Of a stretch of 5,503 nucleotides of DNA, positions 1 to 5,503 are shown one piece after another. Both the position numbers and the translations under genes were made by a program. Source of the stretch: Vicinamibacteria bacterium (lineage in GTDB: Bacteria > Acidobacteriota > Vicinamibacteria > Vicinamibacterales > 2-12-FULL-66-21); assembly GCA_025937075.1 (NCBI GenBank), contig JAICSD010000317.1, positions 1 to 5,503 on the forward strand, in the 5' to 3' direction. Numbering within the stretch: position 1 is the first letter of the stretch; each line of letters opens with the position of its first letter. The notes beneath the pieces are model-generated. The model saw only the letters and a list, made by a program, of their open reading frames with translations. It made no database searches and was not told the DNA's origin.

Positions 1-366
1 GATCTGGGCGCGCGCACGGGGCTCGCAGTGGCGCTCGGCCGTCGGGGGAGGGCGGAGGAAGCCATTCCGCTCCTGCAGGCTGTCGTGCGCGACGCGCCAG
101 CGGATGCGCAGGCGCTGGCGGCGCTCGGCGCAGCGCTCGCGAAGAGCGGCTCGGCGTCCGCGGCCGTGCCGTACTTCCAGCGCGCGATCGATGCCGGGCT
201 GCGAACGCCCGCCGTGTTCAACGGCCTCGGCTTCTCAAGGCTGGAAAGCGGCGACCGCGCCGGCGCGCTGACTGCGCTGCGCGCATCGCTGTCAATCGAG
301 CCGCAGCAGCCGGGCGTACAGCAGGCCGTGCGCGATCTCGAGGCGGGTCGTCTACCGGTCCGATGA
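1..366 (+). CDS. TPR-repeat protein, C-terminal part (5' end outside window)
   Basis: The frame is open from the first base, so this is the last 121 codons of a longer gene. A GTG at 28 could be read as a start, but TPR-like sequence already precedes it and no ribosome binding site is visible, so I treat the gene as partial. The visible part is nearly all tetratricopeptide repeats. Helix pairs recur every 34 residues, with marker prolines at visible residues 33 and 101 and consensus small/hydrophobic positions such as LGAALAKSG and GLGFSRLESGDRAGAL. TPRs bind protein partners and have no catalytic role. The TGA stop (364-366) overlaps the ATG of the next gene as ATGA, implying one transcript and coupled translation. 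Because the next gene is a sulfatase-TPR fusion, the missing N-terminal part may be a similar enzyme domain, but nothing visible proves this. The TPR identity is firm; the function of the whole protein is unknown. Confidence 0.85.
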   Translation, partial: DLGARTGLAVALGRRGRAEEAIPLLQAVVRDAPADAQALAALGAALAKSGSASAAVPYFQRAIDAGLRTPAVFNGLGFSRLESGDRAGALTALRASLSIEPQQPGVQQAVRDLEAGRLPVR

Positions 367-2627
367 GAAAGACACGTCAGGTCCCGCGGCGGTCGGACTC
401 GAGCCAACGCCGTCGGATCGATCGCCGCACGATCGGCGTGGTTACCGCGGCAGCGGTGCTCGTGGCGGTCATCTGGTGGCGCTGGCCGACTGCAGAGCGC
501 CCGCCGCCACCGGCCACGCGCTACAACATCCTCCTCGTCACGATCGACACGGCGCGCGCGGATCACTTCGGCGCGTATGGCTATGCGCGCGCGCGGACGC
601 GCCACATCGACGCGCTCGCCGCAGAGGGCGTGCGCTTCGATCGCGCCTTCACGACCGCGCCGATCACGCTGCCCGCGCATGCTTCGATCCTCACCGGCCT
701 GTTCCCGTTCGAGCACGGGGTGCGGAACAACGGCAACTTCTACCTGCCCGGCCGGATCGACACGCTCGCGACCGTCCTGAAGCAGCAGGGCTACCGTACG
801 GCCGCATTCGTCAGCGCGTTCGTGCTCGATCGGCGCTACGGCCTCGCACGCGGGTTCGACGTCTATGACGACCGCATGCAGGGCGCGCAGCGGCAGGTCG
901 TCAGCCTCGAAGCCGAGCGCCGCGGGGATCGCACGGAGCTCGCGTTCGCCGCGTGGCTCGACGCGCTGCAACCTCCAACTCCCAACCTCCAACCTCCAAC
1001 CTCCAGCCTCCAACCTCCGTTCTTCGCCTGGCTCCATCTGTACGATCCGCACGAGCCGTATCAGCCGCCGTCGCCGTTTCGCGAGGCCTTCGCGGATGCG
1101 CCATACGACGGCGAGCTGGCGTTCACGGACGCAATCGTCGCGGACGTCATCGAAAAGCTGCGCGCACACGGGCTGCTCGACTCAACCCTCCTTGCCATCG
1201 TCGGCGATCACGGCGAGAGCCTCGGCGATCACGGCGAGGAGACGCATTCGATGTTCGTCTACGACGCGGCGATTCGGGTGCCGTTCGTCGTCTGGCGTCC
1301 CGGTCGGATCCCCCCGCGCGTGGTCACGGATCCCGTGCGCGTGATCGACCTCGCCCCCACGCTGCTCGAGCTCGTGGGCGCCGCGCCGCTGCCAGCGCCG
1401 CACGCGCGAAGTCTCGTGCCGGTCATTGATGGACGTGGGGATGGACATGGAGATGGACATGGGGATGGACATGGGGATGGACGCGGGGACGGACGCGGCC
1501 GCGCGTCCGAGCCGGTCTACGCGGAGACGTATCTGCCGCAGCTGTATCTGAACTGGGCGCCGCTGCGTACGCTGCGCGACGAACGGTGGAAGTACATCGA
1601 CGCGCCGACGCCGGAGCTGTACGACGTGGAACGTGATCCGTCCGAGCAGCACAATCTCGCGTCCGTCCAGGGATCGACGACGTCGGCGATGCGGAACGCG
1701 CTGGAGCGGCTGACCGGGGGATCGAGCGGCGCGATGAACGCCGGATCGCTCGATCGCGACACGGCGGAGAAGCTGGCGGCGCTCGGCTATATCGGCGCCA
1801 GTGCTGGAACGGCGGTTGCAGCGACGGCCGTGTCACGCCGCGACCCGAAGGACGTCATCGGGATCTTCAATCAGCTGCGCCGCGCCAACAGCGCGGTCCG
1901 CGACCGGCGCTTCGCGGATGCGCTGCCGATTCTTCGCGGCGTCCTCCACGACGATCCCGGCAACGCATTCGCGCAGCTCGTGCTCGGAAGCGCCTACATG
2001 GGGATGGGAGACTATCGCCGGGCGGTGGAACAATATCGCCGCTACGCCGTGCTGGTGCCCACCAGCTCGTACGCTCACCAGTGGATGGCCATCTGCCTGG
2101 TGAGGCTCGGCGAGCAGGACGCTGCGCTTCACGAGGCGGCCGCGGCGCTTGCGATCGACCCGGGGTCGAGCGACAGCCACGTGCTGCGTGGCGGCATCTT
2201 CGCCAGCCGCGGGCGGTACGACGAAGCGATCGCGGAGCTGCGCGCGGCCCTGCAGAAGGACCCGACGAAGAACCTCATTCGGCTCGATCTGGCGAAGGTG
2301 CTCGACGAGGCCGGACGCCGCGACCAGGCCGAGCGCGAGTACGCGACGATTCTCCAGCAGCAGCCCGACGATGCGCCGACGTTGACGGGGTTGGGGGCGC
2401 TCCGGGCGAAGCAGGGCAGGCTGACCGAGGCTATCGATCTGCTGCGTCGCGCCGTGCGCATCGATCCGTCCAGCGAGACCGCACGCTTCGACCTGGCGCG
2501 GACGCTCGAACAGCAAGGCGTACGCGACGAAGCCGCCGAGGAGTATCGGCGGCTTCTGGATTCCCCCGCAACGTCGCCCGACATCCGGAGGACGGCCTCC
2601 GAGCGGCTGACGACGCTGCGCCGTTAG
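363..2627 (+). CDS. Membrane-anchored sulfatase-superfamily hydrolase/transferase with C-terminal TPRs
   Basis: This 754-residue protein starts with a basic segment (1-22) and one hydrophobic helix (about 23-39), which suggests an uncleaved anchor with the rest in the periplasm. Residues about 53-435 form an alkaline-phosphatase/sulfatase-superfamily domain. It shows NILLVTIDTARADHFG (55-70, metal ligand Asp62), TLPAHASILTG (102-112), HLYDPHEPY (225-233), the metal-binding GDHGE (281-285), YDAAIRVPF (300-308) and an ELYDVERDPSEQHNLA end (418-433). The nucleophile position, Cys or Ser in sulfatases, is Thr102, and His106 replaces the usual Arg. The canonical GKWH-type motif is also missing. 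A phosphodiesterase or phospho-group transferase activity is therefore as likely as sulfate ester hydrolysis. Residues 498-735 are seven TPRs in exact 34-residue register. Two low-complexity inserts (about 203-219 and 357-380) come from tandem DNA repeats. The start overlaps the upstream stop (ATGA) and has only a weak purine stretch before it, fitting coupled translation. The fold is certain; the substrate is unknown. Confidence 0.93.
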   Translation: MRKTRQVPRRSDSSQRRRIDRRTIGVVTAAAVLVAVIWWRWPTAERPPPPATRYNILLVTIDTARADHFGAYGYARARTRHIDALAAEGVRFDRAFTTAPITLPAHASILTGLFPFEHGVRNNGNFYLPGRIDTLATVLKQQGYRTAAFVSAFVLDRRYGLARGFDVYDDRMQGAQRQVVSLEAERRGDRTELAFAAWLDALQPPTPNLQPPTSSLQPPFFAWLHLYDPHEPYQPPSPFREAFADAPYDGELAFTDAIVADVIEKLRAHGLLDSTLLAIVGDHGESLGDHGEETHSMFVYDAAIRVPFVVWRPGRIPPRVVTDPVRVIDLAPTLLELVGAAPLPAPHARSLVPVIDGRGDGHGDGHGDGHGDGRGDGRGRASEPVYAETYLPQLYLNWAPLRTLRDERWKYIDAPTPELYDVERDPSEQHNLASVQGSTTSAMRNALERLTGGSSGAMNAGSLDRDTAEKLAALGYIGASAGTAVAATAVSRRDPKDVIGIFNQLRRANSAVRDRRFADALPILRGVLHDDPGNAFAQLVLGSAYMGMGDYRRAVEQYRRYAVLVPTSSYAHQWMAICLVRLGEQDAALHEAAAALAIDPGSSDSHVLRGGIFASRGRYDEAIAELRAALQKDPTKNLIRLDLAKVLDEAGRRDQAEREYATILQQQPDDAPTLTGLGALRAKQGRLTEAIDLLRRAVRIDPSSETARFDLARTLEQQGVRDEAAEEYRRLLDSPATSPDIRRTASERLTTLRR
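969..1017 (+). repeat. Heptanucleotide tandem repeat, (CAACCTC)x7, inside the sulfatase-domain coding sequence
   Basis: Seven head-to-tail 7-bp units run without interruption. Copies 1, 3, 4, 5 and 7 are exactly CAACCTC; copy 2 is CAACTCC and copy 6 is CAGCCTC. Three units make 21 bp, so the protein shows a 7-residue period (LQPPTPN, LQPPTSS, LQPP). Removing six units would leave an in-frame ALQPPFFAW, so the array looks like a 42-bp, 14-residue expansion of a single ancestral unit just before the conserved FFAWLHLYDPH strand. Copy-number changes that are not multiples of three shift the reading frame. Confidence 0.95.
1431..1499 (+). repeat. 12-bp tandem repeat encoding Gly-(Arg/His)-Gly-Asp
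   Basis: Nearly six copies of a 12-bp unit with consensus GGACATGGGGAT. The middle copies are the most alike (1455-1466 and 1467-1478 are identical), and the outer copies differ at a few bases (CGT or CGC for CAT, GAC for GAT). The unit is a multiple of three, so expansion keeps frame. It encodes residues 357-379 as GRGD, three GHGD, GRGD and a final GRG. It lies between the conserved RSLVPVIDG and the EPVYAETY segment, probably a surface loop of the enzyme domain. Confidence 0.93.
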
Positions 2628-2631
2628 AGAC

Positions 2632-5442
2632 TCAAAACCGGAACCGGATCCCGAACTGACCCTGGCGCTCGGAGTTGTTCACTATTTCGGTCGGTGTACC
2701 GAAGTCCGGCGACGTGAATCTGCTCACATACGAATCGCGGTCATAGTTCACGTGATCGGTAATGTTGAAGAGGTCGAACAACGCTTCGAGCGATCGCGAT
2801 CCCGTGAGCGGGAACCGGTACGCGAACCGCATGTCCCAGCTGAAGAATCCGCCGGCGCGGAAGGAGTTGCGGGGGAACATCTGACCGGTCGCCGGATCGA
2901 TTGCGCGTACGCTGGCGCGTGCGCCGCCCACGCCAGCCAGCGCCTGGAACGGCTTACCGTCGTTCGCTTGCACGATCGTCGAGAGCTGCAACGCCTTCCA
3001 GACTTGGAACGTCCCTCCGAGCGTGTAGCGGTTCTCCACGTCGTTTGGCGAAGGCCCCCAGTCCTGTTCCCAGTTCAGGTTGGTCAGATCGCTCGGAAGC
3101 GTTCCGAAGTCGTTGGCGAGGTTCTTGGCTTTCGTCCACGCATAGCTCGTCATCAACTCGGCGCGTCTCAGTCGAACCTTGCCCGTCAAATACACGCCGT
3201 CGAACTTGGAATGCGATCGGTTCCCTTCCACGTTCACGTCGGCGTAGACCGGACTGAATACGCCTGGCGGCGAGATGCGCGTGTTCAGGTTCTCCGGCCG
3301 GTTGATTCGCCACCGCGCGATCTCGTCCTTGCCTATGGAGTGGATGTAGTCGAAGTCGATCGCGAAGTTGTTGGTGATCTGCTGCGACCCGCCCACGTTG
3401 AAATGCTCCGCCCAAGGCTGGACGAGATCCGGCGCGGTCAGGCGCATGAGCTGACCGGCAAAGGTCGGATCGATGAACGAGTTGCGGATCGATTCGCGGT
3501 TGGCCGCATAGAACGCGGGCGTCCAGGGACTCGGCGAGAACGACAAGAAATTCAGCGGCGTCCGGACATCGGTCCACCGTTCGTACAACGTGATGTTCTG
3601 GAAGATCTCGTCGTAGTAGATGCCGTACCCGCCCCGGATGACGCTCTTGCCGTCTCCCTTCACGTCCCACGCGAAGCCGAGCCGCGGGCCGAAGTTGTTC
3701 AGGTCAGTGCTGCGCTTGTTGTTGAACCCGAGTTGGCCCAGATCGGTGAGGACGGGCGTTTGGAAGTCGTTGCTGTACGGCCCCGTCTGCACCTCGTAGC
3801 GCAGACCCAGGTTCAACGTGAGGCGGTTGGTCGGATGGTAGTCGTCCTGGAAGTACACGCCGACGTGGGTCCAGTTGTCGTCGGCCTCATTGGTCCCCGC
3901 CGAGCCCGTGAACGTGTCGGCGATTGAGTTCAGGTACGTGCTGATGCTGTTGCCGGGGAGGCGGTTGTTGAACAGGAAAAACCCGTACAACGTGGGAATG
4001 AAGAACCCGCCGTAGTGCGACTTGACGATCTCGGCGCCCGCCTTGAAGTCGTGGTCGCCTCCCCAGCCCGACTTGCGGAAGGCGAAGTCGTCCTTGAACT
4101 GCCAGCGGCGCTGGATCGTCTCCTGCGGCGTGTTGGCGTTGGCGCCGTAGATGAAGTCCGGTGTTTGGATCTCCGGATTGCTGTTGTCGTTGGCGGTGAT
4201 CTGGTTGTCGAAGTACTGAAACAACACGAGCGCTTCGTTGACCTTGTTGCCCCACACCGTCGTGTTCTTCGCGATGAGCGAATCGATCTTGTTCGTGTTG
4301 AGCGCGCCCGCGGACTTCAGCGTGTTGCCGCCGATGAAGTCGTTCTCCCGCTTGTTGTCCTCGCGGGCGTAGCGCACCAGCAATGAGTTGGCGTTCGACA
4401 GCTTGAAGTCGGTCTTGGCCGTCACCAGGTGATTGCGGAAGGGTGCGAGTTGCGGCCCTTCTTCAGCCGGCAGGACGCCGTTGGTGAACACCGTCCTGTA
4501 ATCCTGCCGCCTGTTGAACTCGTACGACGCGAAGTAGTGCGCCACATCCTTCTTGAACGGGCCGCCGATCGTGCCGCCGGTCTGCTGTTGCTGGAACGGC
4601 TGTTTGCCGGCGTCGGTTTCCTTCTCGAAGAACGTCTCTGCATTCAGGCTGTCATCGCGCGCGAAGAGGAACGCGCTGCCGTGCAGGTTATTGGTCCCGC
4701 TCTTCGTGATCACGTTGACGACCCCGCCGGTGGAGCGGCCGTACTCGGCGCTGTAGCGTCCGGTCGTGACCTTGTATTCCTGAATCGCGTCCTCGCTGAA
4801 CTGCTGCAGCAGCCCGCGGACGACGCCGTCGTTGTTGTCCCCGCCATCGACCGTGATGTTCACGGCGCGCCCGGTCATCCCGCCGTAGCTGATGCCGCCG
4901 ACTTCGGTCTTCGTGGGGTCGTAGTAGTTGGACGGCCGCGTGCCGGGGACGAGCAGGGAGAGATCCTGGAATCGGCGCCCGCTGAGCGGCATGTTCTCGA
5001 CGAGCGTGGAGTTGATCACCTGGCCGACGTCCGACTTCGTCGTCTGGACGAGCGGCGACTCCGCGTTCACGCTCACCGTCTCGGCCACCCCCGCGACCTT
5101 GATGCTGAAGTCGACGGTCGTGGACGAGGCGACTTGAACCTGAACGTTCTTCGTCACGACAGTGGCGAAACCGGTCAGCTCCGAGGTGACGTCGTACGTG
5201 CCGGGCGGGAGGAACTCGATCCGGTACGTGCCCTGCGAGCCCGACACCGCCGAACGAGTGAGGCCGGTGTTCGTGTTCTTGGCGGTGACGTTGACGCCCG
5301 GCACCGCCGCCTGGCTTTCGTCCACGACCCGGCCGTCGATCACGCCGGTGTCGGATTGCGCGCGCACGGAGCGCGGGGTGAGGAGGAGAACGAGCAGTGC
5401 GCCTGTGAAGACTGCCGTGACGAACCTTGGGGTCGACGACAT
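2632..5442 (-). CDS. TonB-dependent receptor, Oar/SusC-like, with CarboxypepD_reg-like N-terminal domain
   Basis: This 936-residue outer-membrane receptor would take up or bind a ligand using energy from TonB-ExbBD; the ligand is not evident. Residues 1-28 are a signal peptide (hydrophobic core about 8-21, likely cut after VRA28 before Gln29). Residues about 32-115 form a carboxypeptidase-regulatory-like beta-sandwich (GVIDGRVVDESQAAVPGVNV, then GTYRIEFLPPGTYDV). ETVSVNAES (121-129) is a candidate TonB box. The plug follows (about 138-250), with NMPLSGRRFQDL, NITVDGGDNND, EYKVTTGRYSAEYGRSTGG and VVNVITKSGTNNLHG. The rest is the beta-barrel, with LFDLFNITDHVNYD near residue 890 and a C-terminal GIRFRF ending in Phe, as expected for BAM-assembled barrels. 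The length is within the family range and nothing looks broken. The start at 5442 is fixed by an AGGAGGT 7 nt upstream and the signal peptide right after it. No SusD-like partner is in the window. The gene converges on the sulfatase gene with a 4-bp gap. Confidence 0.95.
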   Translation of the reverse strand: MSSTPRFVTAVFTGALLVLLLTPRSVRAQSDTGVIDGRVVDESQAAVPGVNVTAKNTNTGLTRSAVSGSQGTYRIEFLPPGTYDVTSELTGFATVVTKNVQVQVASSTTVDFSIKVAGVAETVSVNAESPLVQTTKSDVGQVINSTLVENMPLSGRRFQDLSLLVPGTRPSNYYDPTKTEVGGISYGGMTGRAVNITVDGGDNNDGVVRGLLQQFSEDAIQEYKVTTGRYSAEYGRSTGGVVNVITKSGTNNLHGSAFLFARDDSLNAETFFEKETDAGKQPFQQQQTGGTIGGPFKKDVAHYFASYEFNRRQDYRTVFTNGVLPAEEGPQLAPFRNHLVTAKTDFKLSNANSLLVRYAREDNKRENDFIGGNTLKSAGALNTNKIDSLIAKNTTVWGNKVNEALVLFQYFDNQITANDNSNPEIQTPDFIYGANANTPQETIQRRWQFKDDFAFRKSGWGGDHDFKAGAEIVKSHYGGFFIPTLYGFFLFNNRLPGNSISTYLNSIADTFTGSAGTNEADDNWTHVGVYFQDDYHPTNRLTLNLGLRYEVQTGPYSNDFQTPVLTDLGQLGFNNKRSTDLNNFGPRLGFAWDVKGDGKSVIRGGYGIYYDEIFQNITLYERWTDVRTPLNFLSFSPSPWTPAFYAANRESIRNSFIDPTFAGQLMRLTAPDLVQPWAEHFNVGGSQQITNNFAIDFDYIHSIGKDEIARWRINRPENLNTRISPPGVFSPVYADVNVEGNRSHSKFDGVYLTGKVRLRRAELMTSYAWTKAKNLANDFGTLPSDLTNLNWEQDWGPSPNDVENRYTLGGTFQVWKALQLSTIVQANDGKPFQALAGVGGARASVRAIDPATGQMFPRNSFRAGGFFSWDMRFAYRFPLTGSRSLEALFDLFNITDHVNYDRDSYVSRFTSPDFGTPTEIVNNSERQGQFGIRFRF

Positions 5443-5448
5443 GTGACG

Positions 5449-5455
5449 ACCTCCT
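5449..5455 (-). promoter_or_regulatory. Shine-Dalgarno site of the TonB-dependent receptor gene
   Basis: On the minus strand the sequence reads AGGAGGT, a near-perfect match to the anti-Shine-Dalgarno. The core AGGAGG (5455-5450) is separated by 7 nt from the ATG at 5442-5440. This site decides the start codon and predicts strong translation initiation, in contrast with the weak site ahead of the sulfatase gene. Confidence 0.85.
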
Positions 5456-5503
5456 GCAAAGGTGTGCCCGGACTGCGCCTTGTAGGTACGGGGGAGTGTA
5501 TAA
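5456..5503 (-). promoter_or_regulatory. Receptor gene leader with a possible -10 element at the window edge
   Basis: This is the only stretch of the window outside genes longer than a few bases. Reading toward the receptor gene it begins TTATACACT, the most AT-rich part of an otherwise GC-rich leader, and TATACA (5502-5497) could be a -10 box. The -35 region would lie outside the window, so this is only a weak candidate. I see no riboswitch-like structure or inverted-repeat operator in the visible leader. Confidence 0.25.

Noticed and set aside
28..30. GTG as the true start of the first gene
   Set aside because: TPR-like coding sequence continues to the left edge in the same frame, and no Shine-Dalgarno precedes it, so the gene more likely begins outside the window.
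969..1017. Heptamer array as a CRISPR array or a protein-binding iteron set
   Set aside because: The units are directly adjacent without spacers, only 7 bp long, and translated in frame, which fits a simple tandem repeat.
1431..1490. RGD tripeptides in the repeat as integrin-type adhesion motifs
   Set aside because: They arise from the GRGD units of a simple repeat in a bacterial periplasmic enzyme. Nothing else points to host-cell adhesion.
1423..1499. His/Val/Pro-rich frame (HVHPHVH pattern) on the minus strand of the 12-bp repeat
   Set aside because: It is the reverse-strand reading of the tandem repeat inside a real gene, not an independent His-rich metal-binding peptide.
1833..2516. 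Minus-strand frame of 227 codons opposite the TPR region
   Set aside because: It mirrors the regular TPR coding sequence, shows no family motif, and has no ribosome binding site.
2635..2651. Doubled AACCGG next to the convergent stops as a terminator or regulatory repeat
   Set aside because: It encodes the receptor's terminal Arg-Phe-Arg-Phe, forms no inverted repeat, and has no T-run.
2752..3927. Long plus-strand reading frame (391 codons) antisense to the receptor gene
   Set aside because: Its composition is Arg/Val/Glu-rich with no recognisable domain. The opposite strand encodes an unmistakable receptor, so this is a byproduct of GC-rich codon bias.

Overview
The window is high-GC bacterial DNA with three protein genes packed almost edge to edge: the end of a TPR protein gene, a complete sulfatase-superfamily/TPR fusion gene, and, facing them, a complete TonB-dependent receptor gene. 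An outer-membrane receptor with a carboxypeptidase-regulatory-like N-terminal domain, next to a membrane-anchored 'sulfatase' carrying a long TPR tail, is a gene mix typical of Acidobacteriota, and a Vicinamibacteria-like soil lineage is plausible. The taxonomic call is inference from gene type and base composition only. A Gram-negative (diderm) host is well supported by the receptor.

Layout. Positions 1-366 (+) hold the last 121 codons of a TPR gene that is open at the left edge. Its stop overlaps the next start in an ATGA, so the two genes are almost certainly in one operon and translationally coupled. Positions 363-2627 (+) encode a 754-residue protein: basic N-terminus, one membrane anchor, an alkaline-phosphatase/sulfatase-superfamily domain, and seven 34-residue TPRs in perfect register. 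The residue normally converted to formylglycine in sulfatases is a threonine here, so the enzyme is probably not a classical sulfatase. After a gap of only 4 bp, positions 2632-5442 (-) encode a 936-residue Oar/SusC-like TonB-dependent receptor with signal peptide, CarboxypepD_reg-like domain, plug and beta-barrel ending in Phe. It has a strong Shine-Dalgarno. Positions 5443-5503 are its leader and possibly the edge of its promoter.

The most notable signals are two tandem repeats inside the sulfatase-domain coding sequence. One is seven copies of a 7-bp unit (969-1017), whose copy number determines the reading frame. The other is about six copies of a 12-bp unit (1431-1499) encoding Gly-(Arg/His)-Gly-Asp. 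The heptamer array is a candidate phase-variation switch or recent repeat expansion.

How the genes work together is inference. The receptor would import a ligand across the outer membrane using TonB energy. The anchored hydrolase/transferase would act in the periplasm, with its TPRs recruiting partners. The substrate cannot be read from the sequence, and I see no mobile element, CRISPR array, RNA gene or clearly new multi-gene system.
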